In this document: in pieces, positions 26,295 to 35,107 of the stretch
Layout of the letters: every line of letters starts with the position of its first letter
Position numbering within the stretch: the first letter of the stretch is position 1
DNA from: Qaidamihabitans albus
Lineage (GTDB): Bacteria > Actinomycetota > Actinomycetes > Mycobacteriales > Pseudonocardiaceae
Assembly: GCF_016464705.1 (NCBI RefSeq)
Contig: NZ_JAEHOB010000012.1
Coordinates: 111,190-175,189 of the forward strand
DNA length: 64,000 nt
Direction of reading: 5' to 3'
The notes under the pieces: generated by a model
What the model was told of the DNA's origin: nothing
The model's input: the letters and a program-made list of their open reading frames with translations, nothing else
The model's database searches: none
Made by a program: the position numbers and the translations under genes

Positions 26295-26734
26295 GTGAGG
26301 GCCACCAATCTGACCCACCACGACTATGTCGAACTCGTCGCCTCACCGGACCGCAGCCACATGGGATCGGTGTCGATCGACGGGCACCGCCCGATCCTGC
26401 TCGTGTGGTTCATGGCGGACAACGGCGACGTACTCATCCCCACCGGCGAGAACCGCTCCCTGGTCCGAGCAGCCACGGGAAGCCCGGTGACCTCGAGTTC
26501 ACGCACCATGATCAGGACGGCCACACGGGCTGGACGATCACGGCGACCGGGCTCGCCCATCCACTGGGACGGCACGACCGCCCCAAGCCCGTTCCCTACA
26601 CCAGGGGCGCACTGGCCATGCTCGACGCCTTCCAGAACGGTATCCGGGTGCGCGTAGCCCGACTGGGCGGCCACCGCACAGCCGACGACCACGACATTCC
26701 GGCCCAACGGCGCACCGACGTCGAGGCCTCGTGA
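26295..26734 (+). pseudogene. PPOX-like (flavin-reductase split-barrel) protein, frameshifted
   Basis: The first frame reads NLTHHDYVELVASPDRSHMG and RPILLVWFMADNGDVLIPTG up to about 26490. The match then moves to another frame with DLEFTHHDQDGHTGWTITAT and YTRGALAMLDAFQNGIRVRV. Together they form a PPOX-type protein of about 145 residues. One indel at about 26485-26495 breaks it. The GTG/ATG start is uncertain. The family commonly binds FMN or F420. Confidence 0.6.
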
Positions 26735-26860
26735 ACGTCTCGAGATCGCGGCCGGTCGCGTCGCTCGTGCTCCTGCGCGGGTACAACACGGTCATGCTCT
26801 GGACCACGTCGCGCGTTGTCGTGGCCCAGACCCCTGCCCGGTGCGCCCCACGGAGGCCGC

Positions 26861-27156
26861 TCATGACTTCCGTGGGGCGCACGACGCAGGGCTACTGCTA
26901 ATCCTCTGCTCGGCCAGCCGCCGCACTGCGACACCGAGCTTCTCGTCGCCACCGATGATGATCACGTGCCGGGTCGTCGCCTCTTCGGCTGACCTGCCGC
27001 GAGCCGGGTTCCAGGGGCACCAGCGGCGCAACTCGGTGAACAGCGACAGCGGCTCGACCACACCGTGTTGATCTTCCTTGACCAGGAGACCGGTGTCGTC
27101 GCCGTGACCGCGACGACCGGCCGGGTCATCACCTCGGCGACGGTTGGACCACGCAC
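26861..27156 (-). pseudogene. CBS-type protein remnant, frameshifted
   Basis: From the GTG at 27156 (GGAGG 6 bases upstream, overlapping the previous stop) the product begins RGPTVAEVMTRPVVAVTATT, a CBS start. It then must shift frame to LLVKEDQHGVVEPLSLFTEL, followed by RHVIIIGGDEKLGVAVRRLA. The second part is not recognised. The gene is too short for a CBS pair and is broken by at least one indel. It would be the third gene of the DUF1918/CBS-BON unit. Confidence 0.5.
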
Positions 27157-27157
27157 G

Positions 27158-27739
27158 TCATACCTCCACGCGCTTGGTTGACAGCTCGGTGCGGATTACG
27201 CCAGGCACGGTTCTGGCCAGCGCGTGCAGCGTGCTCTGTTCGGCGGCGTCGGCGAACTCGCCGCGGATCGTGGCAATCCCGCCGACGACGTCGACCGACC
27301 ACTGGCGCTGGTGTCCGGCATAGTCAGCCAGCACCGCGCGCAACTGGGCGGCGATCGCGTCGTCATGGCGCACCAAGGGACGCAGAAGGTCCCGTCGGCT
27401 GATCACGCCGATCAACACACCGTCATAGACCACGGGAAGACACCGGAGCCGGTCGGTGAGCATCTGCCGACCAATCCGTGTGATATCGGTATCAGCGGTG
27501 ATGACCTCGACCGGCGCGGTCATGACCGACGCCACCGTGCGGCTGGCGGGCGGTGGTCCGGTGGTCGCGCCGCTCACGAGGGCATCGGTCTCGGTGAAGA
27601 TGCCCACAACCTGCTCATCGTCATCGACCACCGGCAACGCGGCGAACCCATGCCGGAGCAGGAGCGCGATCGCGTCTCTGATCGACGTGTCCGGGCGCAC
27701 GGTCACCACCGGCCGGGTCATGATGTCTCTCGCGTCCAT
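27158..27739 (-). CDS. CBS-pair plus BON domain protein (copy 1)
   Basis: The 193-residue protein starts MDARDIMTRPVVTVRPDTSI, and the two CBS domains fill residues 1-125. The link DLLRPLVRHDDAIAAQLRAV leads to a C-terminal BON domain (WSVDVVGGIATIRGEFADAA, then ALARTVPGVI). CBS pairs bind adenylates and BON domains bind membranes or polysaccharide, so a stress sensor at the membrane is plausible. It is about 60-70 percent identical by eye to the protein at 57812-58396. It follows the DUF1918 gene by 10 bases. The pairing is duplicated in this window. Confidence 0.88.
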   Translation of the reverse strand: MDARDIMTRPVVTVRPDTSIRDAIALLLRHGFAALPVVDDDEQVVGIFTETDALVSGATTGPPPASRTVASVMTAPVEVITADTDITRIGRQMLTDRLRCLPVVYDGVLIGVISRRDLLRPLVRHDDAIAAQLRAVLADYAGHQRQWSVDVVGGIATIRGEFADAAEQSTLHALARTVPGVIRTELSTKRVEV

Positions 27740-27749
27740 GACGGGCTCC

Positions 27750-28031
27750 TCACCCCACTGGGCTGCTGCGCAGGCTGTGGTTGTGGATGGCGCGCTGCAT
27801 CTCGTCGATCCGGCGGCGCTGCTGCTCGTCGGCCACGGCCTTTTGCTCGGGAGTCAGCACGATCGCGTCCGGGCCGGGAAACACGAGTCCCTCGTGATCG
27901 TTACGCAACCACTTCACAAGATAGGGCGGTGTGCCGTCGGCTCCGCGCACTTCGAGAACGAGGCCCACCTCATCCGGACTGCCCACCAAGGTTCCCTTGA
28001 TCACCAGCCAATCTCCTGATCGTGCCAACAT
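27750..28031 (-). CDS. DUF1918 protein (copy 1)
   Basis: The 93-residue product starts MLARSGDWLVIKGTLVGSPD and has YLVKWLRNDHEGLVFPGPDA, the DUF1918 signature, then a charged helix ending in LRSSPVG. DUF1918 folds as a small SH3-like beta-barrel. Its function is unknown, but the domain is common in actinobacterial stress loci. A DevR-type box lies 92 bases upstream. It is the first gene of a unit with the CBS-BON gene, and both genes and the promoter recur at 57812-58800. Confidence 0.85.
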   Translation of the reverse strand: MLARSGDWLVIKGTLVGSPDEVGLVLEVRGADGTPPYLVKWLRNDHEGLVFPGPDAIVLTPEQKAVADEQQRRRIDEMQRAIHNHSLRSSPVG

Positions 28032-28123
28032 GTCGCGCCTCCGCTCGATCGTCGGCGACATTCCTGCCGACGAAACTACGAGGGGACGGGCGCCGACGCT
28101 GCCTGCGTTGGTCCTCAGCCGGA

Positions 28124-28137
28124 AGGACCTTCGACAC
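28124..28137. promoter_or_regulatory. DevR-type box before DUF1918 copy 1
   Basis: AGGACCTTCGACAC follows GTTGGTCC by about 16 bases. The same arrangement (GTTGGTCC then GGGACCAATGTCCC) stands before copy 2 at 58787. Confidence 0.55.
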
Positions 28138-28169
28138 TGGCCGGTGTGCGGCGGCATGCCTTTTGATCA

Positions 28170-28331
28170 CGCCATGTTTGGATCGCGCGCGGCGCCCGGA
28201 CACGTGGCCAACACGAGGTCGTTGTCGAGCAGCGCTGTCGTGACGCGCTGCATGGCGTGGTGGATGAGCTGGGCGAAATCGGCCAGCCATTCACGGAATC
28301 GGGCGAGCTCGTGGTGGTAGGCCTCACGCAT
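28170..28331 (-). pseudogene. PhoU N-terminal fragment
   Basis: The ATG at 28331 opens REAYHHELARFREWLADFAQ and HAMQRVTTALLDNDLVLA, the first two helices of PhoU. The frame then ends without the rest of the protein, so about 45 of some 215 residues remain. It overlaps the 3' end of the decayed hpf gene only through its upstream reading frame. It is a separate remnant from the phoU-like gene at 16100. Confidence 0.55.
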
Positions 28332-28350
28332 GATGGCACGCCCCAGCTGG

Positions 28351-29149
28351 TCAGGTGGCGGGTGTGAGGAGTCCGTAGTGCCCGTCATACCGGTGGTAGA
28401 GCACGCTGCCGCGGCCGCGGTCGGCGTCGAGGAAGAACAGGAACGGCAAGCCGGTCAGATTGAGCCGGTCAACGGCTTCCCCCGTGGTGAGCAGCGGCGC
28501 GGGCTGTGCGCTGATCGTCACCGCTAGCTGGAACATGCTCAGCTGCCCGTGTTTCAGTGGCGTCACCTGGGCCAGGCGATAGCCGGTTGCGCCGGCGCGG
28601 TAGAGCACGCTGTCCTGCCCGGTGCCGGATTCGGTGAACAGGTGGAAGTCATAGTCGAGCAGGTTATGTCCAGCGCGGCGGCGTCGACGGTGCAGCGCGT
28701 CATGGTCAACGACTTGTGCCGGACGACCTCACGGTCGGCCTCCGGGCGGGGAAAGTAGCTGGGCCGGTGCGTGGGCCCGGAAATGTGGCTCCACTCATGC
28801 GGTTCAGCCGAGGGCGTCCGGCCTCGGCGGGCCTTCCAGTACTGGGCAACGCGCTCCAGTGGTGCCGCACCTTGGCATCAAGCCGATCAGTCGCCTCCTC
28901 CGCGGTAGGTGCCTCGGCTTGCGCGCGCACCAACCGACCGTTGACATCGAGATTCGCCTGCGCCACCACCGGCCGCGACATCGCCGGGTCACCGCGCTTG
29001 GTCAGCCGCACCCGCGCAGCGAGCACTGGCTCGGAGCAAGGCGAACCAGCTTGCTGATCCTCTCGCGCATAGGCTGCCGCGCCGGGCGGGAATTCTCCGC
29101 GGAGTGTCACGTTCACGTCGACCGGTACGGTAGTTTTGGGTCGGCGCAT
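28351..29149 (-). pseudogene. Long ribosome hibernation factor HPF, frameshifted
   Basis: From the ATG at 29149 the N-terminal HPF domain reads VPVDVNVTLRGEFPPGAAAY, VVAQANLDVNGRLVRAQAEA and EEATDRLDAKVRHHWSAL. The sequence then passes through other frames (YFPRPEADREVVRHKSL). It ends with the C-terminal dimerisation domain, LNLTGLPFLFFLDADRGRGS and LYHRYDGHYGLLTPAT. The total span fits a full 260-residue protein, but at least three shifts are needed. Long HPFs pair two 70S ribosomes into a 100S dimer; in mycobacteria a DosR-controlled member is Rv0079. This copy cannot be translated whole. Confidence 0.75.
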
Positions 29150-29224
29150 GGCACGCGCTCCTCCCAACGGGGTTGTCGTTGTGCCGTGAATCCTTTGCTA
29201 CGCCGCCCCTCCGATGTTCACCTA

Positions 29225-29238
29225 GGGTCGAAAGGCCA
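29225..29238. promoter_or_regulatory. DevR-like box, distal, before PRT-hydrolase fusion
   Basis: GGGTCGAAAGGCCA is a weak match, 34 bases upstream of a better site at 29259. Confidence 0.35.
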
Positions 29239-29258
29239 CCGTTCGCGCACGCCATGCG

Positions 29259-29272
29259 GGGACCAATGGCCC
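29259..29272. promoter_or_regulatory. DevR-type box before PRT-hydrolase fusion
   Basis: GGGACCAATGGCCC lies 36 bases before the start codon at 29309, a typical activator position. Confidence 0.65.
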
Positions 29273-29308
29273 TTTCACGACGACCTCAGCGAACGACACC
29301 ATCGGCCC

Positions 29309-30658
29309 ATGCCTTTCGTCGATCGCACCGACGCCGGACGGCGGCTGGCCGAACAGCTGGAAAAGCTCCGCGGCGAGAACGTCGTGGTTGTCGGCCTGCC
29401 CCGCGGTGGCGTGCCCGTCGCCTTCGAAGTCGCCCGCGCACTGGATGCGCCGCTGGACGTGATCGTCGTACGCAAGCTCGGCGTGCCGTTCCAGCCGGAG
29501 CTCGCGATGGGTGCCATCGGCGAGAACGGCGTGCGCGTCCTCGACACCGATATCATCCAGACCTGCCAGATAACCTCCGAAGAACTCGACGGCATCGAAG
29601 CCACCGAACGCACCGAACTCGACCGCCGCGCTCGCCGCTTTCGCGGCGACCGGCCACGAACACCGTTGCAAGGCCGTATCGCGCTCATCGTCGACGACGG
29701 CGTCGCCACCGGCTCCACCGCCCGTGCCGCCTGCCAGGTGGCCAGAGCACAGGGCGCGGAACAGGTCATCCTGGCGGTGCCGGTCGGAGCTCCCAGCGCG
29801 GTCGCAGCCCTGGGCCAGGAAGCCGACACCGTGGTCTGCCTGGAGATGCCGTCGTGGTTCTATGCCGTGGACCAGTGGTACGACGACTTCCGGCAAACCA
29901 GCGACGAGCAAGTCGTCGACCTGCTGCGCCGCTCGGCCGAACGCGCAGCCGCCCCCGAACCGGCAGCGGTAGGTGCGGCCGATCCACCCGCAAGGGATGA
30001 GGTCGAGGTGTTCGCCGGTATGATCCCGCTGGCCGGCCACCTCACCATCCCCGGCGACATGGTGGGACTGGTGGTGTTCGCACACGGCAGCGGCAGCAGC
30101 AGGCACAGCCCCCGCAACCGCCATGTCGCCCGTATCCTCAATGACGCCGGACTCGGGACCTTGCTCTTCGATCTGCTCACCTACCGCGAAGAAGTGGACC
30201 GCCGCCTGGTTTTCGACATCGAACTCCTCGCGGGCCGTCTCGTCGACGCCACCACGTGGCTGCGCAACCAGCCCAGCTGCAAGCACACGCGGATCGGCTA
30301 CTTCGGTGCGAGCACTGGCGCCGCCGCGGCACTGTGGGCCGCCGCCGACTCCCACACCGATGTCTCCGCCGTCGTTTCCCGCGGCGGCCGCCCCGACCTC
30401 GCCGCGGAGCAACTGCACTGGGTGCGCACTCCGACCCTGCTCATCGTCGGCAGCCGGGACCACGCCGTGCTCGACCTCAACCGCCAGGCCCAGGAACACC
30501 TGCGCTGCGAGAACCACCTCGCCGTCGTTCCCGGGGCCACCCATCTCTTCGAAGAACCCGGCACCCTCGACCACGCCGCGTACCTCGCCCGCGACTGGTT
30601 CCTCACCCACATGGCCGGCGCAGCACAACCGGTGCCTTCCGGACGCCCTCAACCGTAG
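29309..30658 (+). CDS. Phosphoribosyltransferase fused to dienelactone-hydrolase-like domain (Rv0571c type)
   Basis: The 449-residue protein joins two domains. Residues 1-215 are a type I phosphoribosyltransferase with the PRPP loop IALIVDDGVATGSTARAACQ. Residues 235-440 are an alpha/beta hydrolase, with nucleophile Ser in YFGASTGAAAALWA and the terminal His in GATHLFEEPG. The same fusion with nearly the same length is Rv0571c in M. tuberculosis, a DosR-regulon protein of unknown substrate. The linkage suggests that a nucleobase or ribosyl product is made and hydrolysed by one protein. It is intact and has a DevR-type box. The ATG at 29309 begins MPFVDRTDAGRRLAEQLE. Confidence 0.9.
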   Translation: MPFVDRTDAGRRLAEQLEKLRGENVVVVGLPRGGVPVAFEVARALDAPLDVIVVRKLGVPFQPELAMGAIGENGVRVLDTDIIQTCQITSEELDGIEATERTELDRRARRFRGDRPRTPLQGRIALIVDDGVATGSTARAACQVARAQGAEQVILAVPVGAPSAVAALGQEADTVVCLEMPSWFYAVDQWYDDFRQTSDEQVVDLLRRSAERAAAPEPAAVGAADPPARDEVEVFAGMIPLAGHLTIPGDMVGLVVFAHGSGSSRHSPRNRHVARILNDAGLGTLLFDLLTYREEVDRRLVFDIELLAGRLVDATTWLRNQPSCKHTRIGYFGASTGAAAALWAAADSHTDVSAVVSRGGRPDLAAEQLHWVRTPTLLIVGSRDHAVLDLNRQAQEHLRCENHLAVVPGATHLFEEPGTLDHAAYLARDWFLTHMAGAAQPVPSGRPQP

Positions 30659-30940
30659 GCGGCGAGCTCCGCCAACGGCTCCGCGGGGCAACCGCCCGAT
30701 CGCGCCGGGAGTCACGCTGTCCGTGACCACCATGCGCGGCTCGGCGATATCCTCGAGCCCGAACCCACCGAGCCACTCGACGACGCCTACCCCACCACAG
30801 TCGGCCAGGCAACGGCCTCACCTCGGCCACTGTCACGGCGTCATCGACGTCGGCTCCCTGGGCAACCCGCCGCAGCGCATCTGGCACCACGGAGATCGGA
30901 CGCCGTCGGCGTGCGCCGAGGACCAGAAGCCCACGAAACA

Positions 30941-30954
30941 GGGACCTTCGGCCC
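30941..30954. promoter_or_regulatory. DevR-type box, orphan
   Basis: GGGACCTTCGGCCC is a strong match without an intact gene within 200 bases on either side. The nearest downstream gene starts at 31202. Confidence 0.65.
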
Positions 30955-31074
30955 CATATGACAGCGGTGGTGCGACGGCGGGATGCTCGTACTGCCGGGG
31001 AAACCCGGTGACTCGCCCGAGGTGGATGGTTGGTGGAGTCTCTTGAGCCTCGATTGACCCATCGTCGCAAGACG

Positions 31075-31088
31075 GGGAACTTCCGCCC
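31075..31088. promoter_or_regulatory. DevR-type box before DUF2267 gene
   Basis: GGGAACTTCCGCCC is a moderate match, 113 bases before the ATG at 31202. Confidence 0.5.
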
Positions 31089-31201
31089 CGGACGGGCCTT
31101 TTTCGTGCGCGACGGCCACCCAAGCCAAGGTTCTTGGCTCTGTGCGCAGACCGGCCACCAGCGCGAGACCAGGCCACATCGCCTCCACGCGGGAGGACAC
31201 C

Positions 31202-31824
31202 ATGCCACACAATAGCGATCCCTTCGCCCGTGCCCAGAACAGCGCCCACGAGTGGCTGGCAACCGTCGCCGACGCGCTGGGTACCCGCGATCGCCGCTAC
31301 ACCTACCGGATGCTGCGAGCGTGGCTGCACGCGATGCGCGACCGGCTCACCGTCGAGGCCGTAGCTCATTTCGGCGCCCAGCTGCCCGACCTGTTGCGCG
31401 GCATTTTCTACGACGGTTGGGTACCAGCCGGATACCGGTGCGCTACGGCGTCGCGGAGTGCCTCGACAGGATCTCGACCGAGGCCACCGTGCGCCGCGCT
31501 GACGTTAGGCAGGCCATCAGCGGGGTGTCCACCGGCCTGACGGAGCTGCTCTCCCCCGGCGCGCTGGAGCACGCGCTGGAGCAACTGCCGAAAGACCTGC
31601 GTGGCCTGTTCGCCGGTGAACAGCGGCCCCTCACGCCTCAGCCGCCCGACCCGGGCCTCGATGACCGGCTGCGTGGCATGAAAGAGGACATCGAACGTCT
31701 CGCCGATGCTGTCTCCGCCCTTGCCCTGGGGCTGCACGAGCACCCCGCCGACCAGCCACTCGGCCGACGTGGCGCGGAGGCCGCGCAGGCGGTCAACCGA
31801 ATCATGCTCACCCGGCAGTCCTGA
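31202..31824 (+). pseudogene. Two-domain DUF2267 protein, single frameshift
   Basis: The first frame (ATG 31202, GGGAGGACACC upstream) gives HEWLATVADALGTRDRRYTY, WLHAMRDRLTVEAVAHFGAQ and LLRGIFYDGWVPA. At about 31430-31440 the frame changes. The second domain follows as RYGVAECLDRISTEATVRRA, LSPGALEHALEQLPKDLRGL, and a helical tail ending VNRIMLTRQS. The joined length of about 205 residues is normal. DUF2267 proteins (two SH3-like or helical repeats) are of unknown function and common near USPs. One indel separates the halves, so sequencing error is possible. Confidence 0.75.
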
Positions 31825-31870
31825 ACCGCCTCAGCGGTACGCCGCCGACCAGTGATGACGAACAACGCCG

Positions 31871-32107
31871 TCATGTGGCCGTGTCCGGCTCTATGCCCTG
31901 CTGCTGGTCTTCGGATGCCGCGTCGCCGGTGTCTTCGTCTCCCTCGGCGTGATGCGCGCTGTGCCGACGCTGCTGCGCCGGTAGATAGCGCTTGATGGTG
32001 ACCTCCGCGAGTTCGGCCGTCGTGCGTCCGGTACCTGTGTGCTCCTGCGCGGCTTCGCGTGCTTCCCGTGCTGCTCGTGCCTTCTCGATGTCGTTCATGC
32101 CACTCAC
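31871..32107 (-). CDS. Small charged protein of unknown function
   Basis: The 78-residue product (or 75 from an internal ATG at 32098) begins MSGMNDIEKARAAREAREAA. It continues with a helix TTAELAEVTIKRYLPAQQRR and an acidic tail with HAEGDEDTGDAASEDQQQ. It has no Cys, no membrane segment and no known domain. Codon use is typical of the genome. It stands between DUF2267 and the GH65 gene and is transcribed away from the latter. I see no DevR-type box before it. Confidence 0.5.
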   Translation of the reverse strand: MSGMNDIEKARAAREAREAAQEHTGTGRTTAELAEVTIKRYLPAQQRRHSAHHAEGDEDTGDAASEDQQQGIEPDTAT

Positions 32108-32367
32108 CCCGATCGGGGACCGTCCGGTCCGAGCTTCACCGTCGCGCCACGCGTGGTGCGGCCACTAGTGACCTCCAGCCCCAATCGACGGGACCTGCGC
32201 TGCTGCCGGCCGCCGCCGTCCCCGCGTGATACTCGGGTCGTGAGCTGGCAAGTGCGACCCGCTGCCGGGTGGCCGGCTCGAGTCCGCCGCCGGGACGGTG
32301 GGTTGATGTGCTTCGATGCGACGCGGATCGAGTCCGGCACTGACAGTCAAGCTCGCCGGCCGCTCGG

Positions 32368-32388
32368 TGACCAGGGACCAACTGCTCC
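32368..32388. repeat. Inverted repeat before second GH65 gene
   Basis: CCAGGGA and TCCCTGG flank ACCAACTG and give a 7-bp perfect stem. The left arm continues into GGGACCAA like a DevR half-site. It is about 146-166 bases before the GH65 start and may be a regulatory site. Confidence 0.4.
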
Positions 32389-32469
32389 CTGGTTCGGGTC
32401 TTCCGGCCTGCTGCGGGACCCACCACCGGTGTCCATCCTGAGTCAGGAGGAACCCAGGAGGTGATCCCT

Positions 32470-32544
32470 ATGCCGCACCGCGCCGACGCGAGTCTCGTCG
32501 TAGGGCGTGTACCGCCGCCGTATCGCGCCGAGCATGACCACTGA
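32470..32544 (+). other. Possible leader peptide (24 codons) before GH65 copy 2
   Basis: AGGAGGTGATCCCT stands 6 bases before an ATG at 32470 that opens a 24-codon frame beginning MPHRADASLVVGRVPPPYRA. Its TGA overlaps the GH65 start at 32534-32544. It is either a translationally coupled leader or the displaced original start of the enzyme after an indel. Confidence 0.4.
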
Positions 32545-35107
32545 CGCGCTCACCGATACTGGTGCCCAGACGTTCGGATGCCCGCTGTGCACGTCCACCG
32601 CCGCGGGCGGGGAGTGGCTGCTTTCCTATGGTGGCGACAGCCCGGAATCCGTCGCCACCAGGGAGGCGCTGCTCACGCTGGCCAACGGCTATGCCGGTGT
32701 CCGGGGCGCCGACCCTGAGTCGGCGGCCGACGGCGTGCACTACCCGGGCACGTATATCGCAGGCCTGTACAACCGGCTGACGTCGACCGTGCAGGGGCAG
32801 CAGCGGCAGGACGAGAGCATGGTTAACCTGCCGAACTGGCTGCCGCTGACCTTCCGGGTTGATGGCGGGCCCTGGTTCGGCGCGGGCTATGGGGAGGTGG
32901 CCCACCAGCATCTCGCCCTCGACCTGCGGCGCGGCTTGCTCATTCGAGAGGCTGTGGTCACCGACGAGGCGGGCCGATGGACTCGGCTCCGCCAGCGGCG
33001 GCTGGTGTCGATGGCCGCGCCGCACATCGCCGCTCTCGAGACCGTTCTGGTACCGGAGAACTGGTCGGGCAGGCTGGAGCTGCGGTCCACCATCGATGGG
33101 CGAGTCACCAACCGCAACGTCTCCTCCTTCGCAGAGTTGTCCGACCAGCACCTCGAGGTCATCGAAACCGGGCAGCAGAGTGACGGCGAGCTGGTGTGGC
33201 TCCTGGCGCGAACGGTCCAGTCCAAGGTGCGCGTCGCCACGGCCGTACGAACCCAGGTGCGTGGCATCGAGAGCCACCGGCCGTGGCGGCGGCCGGTGGC
33301 AGACCCCGGCGTGGTCGGCCACGAGTTCCTGGCCGACGTCGGTGAGGGGCAGGAGCTGACCGTGGACAAGGTCGCCGCCCTGTACATCTCACGGGACCGG
33401 GCCATCTCCGAACCGCTGCTCGCCGCGCTGCACGAGAGCAAGGCCGCCGGCCACTTCGAGACGCTGCTCCGGGCGCACGCCGAGGCGTGGGAATACCTGT
33501 GGCGCCGCTTCCGGGTCGGCATCCACAACGGCATCGGCGGACAGCTACCGGTCAACTTGCACATGTTCCACGTACTCCAGACGCTGACCGCGCACACCGC
33601 GGATCTCGACGTCGGGATCCAGGCCCGCGGCCTGCACGGCGAGGGCTACCGTGGACACGTCTTCTGGGACGAGCTGTTCGTCTTCCCACTGCTGAACTTC
33701 CGCATGCCGGAGCTGACTCGGTCGCTGCTGGGCTACCGGCACCGACGGCTGGGCCAGGCCCGTCGGCTGGCCGCCGCCCACGGCCGGCGCGGGGCGCTGT
33801 TCCCATGGCAGAGCGGCAGCGACGGCAGCGAGGAGACACCGAGTTCGTTCTTCAACCCACGCTCGGGGCGGTGGATGGCCGACAACTCCCACCGTCAGTA
33901 CCACGTCAACCTCGCGATCGCCTACAACGTCTGGCAGTACTGGCAGGTCACCGGAGACCTGGCCTTCCTGGCCTCCCACGGCGCGGAGCTGTTGGTCGAG
34001 ATCGCCAGGTTCTGGGCCAGCCTCGCCGTCCATGAGCCGACCGAGGACCGTTACAACGTACGTGGCGTGATGGGGCCCGACGAGTTCCACGACGGCTACC
34101 CGGGCCTACCCGGCCAAGGCATGGACAATGTCGCCTACGTCAATGTCATGGCAGCCTGGGCGCTCACCCGAGCAGTGGAGGCCCACGGGCTACTCGGCTC
34201 CGAGTATTGTGCCGAGCTATGGGATCGGCTGGACCTCACCGCCGATGAACTCGCGCACTGGGACCACGTCAGCCGGCGGCTGCGCGTCCCCTTCCTCGGT
34301 AACGGTCTGCTCGCCCAGTTCGACGGCTACGAGCAGCTCACGGAACTCGACTGGGAGCACTACCGGGACCGCTACGGCAACATCGGGCGGCTCGACCTCA
34401 TCCTCGAGGCCGAGGGCGACACCACCAACGGTTACCGGGTCGCCAAGCAGGCCGACGTCCTCATGTTGTTCTACCTGTTCACCGCTGAGGAGCTCACCGA
34501 ACTCTTCGACCGTCTCGGCTACCGATTCGACCCGGCGACCATTCCGGCCACCGTCGAGTACTACCTCGAACGCACCACACACGGCTCCACGCTCAGCCGG
34601 GTCGCCCACGCGTGGGTGCTCGCCCGTACCGATCGGACCCGCTCGTGGCAGCTATTTCGCGACGCGCTCCGGGCCGACCTGGCCGACACCCAGGGTGGCA
34701 CCACGGGCGAGGGCATCCACCTCGGCGCCATGGCGGCCACGGCCGACATCCTGCAACGCTGCTACACCGGCCTCGAAACACGCGCTGACGTGCTGTGGTT
34801 CAACCCGCGGCTGCCGACCGAACTGCGCACTCTCGACCTGGACCTGCACTACCGGGACCAGTGGCTCACCGCTCGCTTCGAGCACACCGAAATGACGCTG
34901 CGCGCTATGCCCTGCGCCGCCCGGCCAGTCCGCATCGGGTGGCAGGGCGAGGTCCACGAGCTGGCGCCGGGCGACACCCTCCGACTCAGCCACGATCAGC
35001 CCCAATTAACCGCCGAAACGAACAAGGAGTTCCCATGGACATCGGTATCGGCATCCGGCTCACCGCGCCCTTCGCGGAGGTGCTCGCCCAAACGCGCACA
35101 GCGTTGA
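32534..35107 (+). CDS. GH65 glycoside phosphorylase/hydrolase, second copy
   Basis: This 857-residue enzyme has the full GH65 order. The N-terminal beta-domain starts WLLSYGGDSPESVATREALL, the barrel contains HVFWDELFVFPLLNFRMPEL, and the catalytic Glu lies in GVMGPDEFHDGYPG. Later HGSTLSRVAHAWVLA lies near the phosphate site. It would release beta-glucose-1-phosphate from an alpha-glucoside, or act as a hydrolase. The ATG at 32534 is used. A strong AGGAGGTGAT precedes another ATG at 32470 in a different frame, which opens only 24 codons. The frame runs 73 bases into the next gene after the natural end near QPQLTAETN, so its own stop was lost. Confidence 0.88.
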   Translation: MTTDALTDTGAQTFGCPLCTSTAAGGEWLLSYGGDSPESVATREALLTLANGYAGVRGADPESAADGVHYPGTYIAGLYNRLTSTVQGQQRQDESMVNLPNWLPLTFRVDGGPWFGAGYGEVAHQHLALDLRRGLLIREAVVTDEAGRWTRLRQRRLVSMAAPHIAALETVLVPENWSGRLELRSTIDGRVTNRNVSSFAELSDQHLEVIETGQQSDGELVWLLARTVQSKVRVATAVRTQVRGIESHRPWRRPVADPGVVGHEFLADVGEGQELTVDKVAALYISRDRAISEPLLAALHESKAAGHFETLLRAHAEAWEYLWRRFRVGIHNGIGGQLPVNLHMFHVLQTLTAHTADLDVGIQARGLHGEGYRGHVFWDELFVFPLLNFRMPELTRSLLGYRHRRLGQARRLAAAHGRRGALFPWQSGSDGSEETPSSFFNPRSGRWMADNSHRQYHVNLAIAYNVWQYWQVTGDLAFLASHGAELLVEIARFWASLAVHEPTEDRYNVRGVMGPDEFHDGYPGLPGQGMDNVAYVNVMAAWALTRAVEAHGLLGSEYCAELWDRLDLTADELAHWDHVSRRLRVPFLGNGLLAQFDGYEQLTELDWEHYRDRYGNIGRLDLILEAEGDTTNGYRVAKQADVLMLFYLFTAEELTELFDRLGYRFDPATIPATVEYYLERTTHGSTLSRVAHAWVLARTDRTRSWQLFRDALRADLADTQGGTTGEGIHLGAMAATADILQRCYTGLETRADVLWFNPRLPTELRTLDLDLHYRDQWLTARFEHTEMTLRAMPCAARPVRIGWQGEVHELAPGDTLRLSHDQPQLTAETNKEFPWTSVSASGSPRPSRRCSPKRAQR

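Larger units (their letters stand above)
30659..31201. other. Intergenic region with two DevR-type boxes; no intact gene
   Basis: No complete gene is seen. A plus-strand stretch at about 30720-30790 reads HARLGDILEPEPTEPLDD, which might be the end of a decayed hydrolase. The boxes at 30941 and 31075 point to a lost target and to the DUF2267 gene. Confidence 0.4.

Noticed and set aside
30723..31046. A plus-strand gene after the PRT-hydrolase fusion
   Set aside because: The stretch has no domain, no ribosome site and a biased composition. Only a short decayed-looking segment is coding-like.
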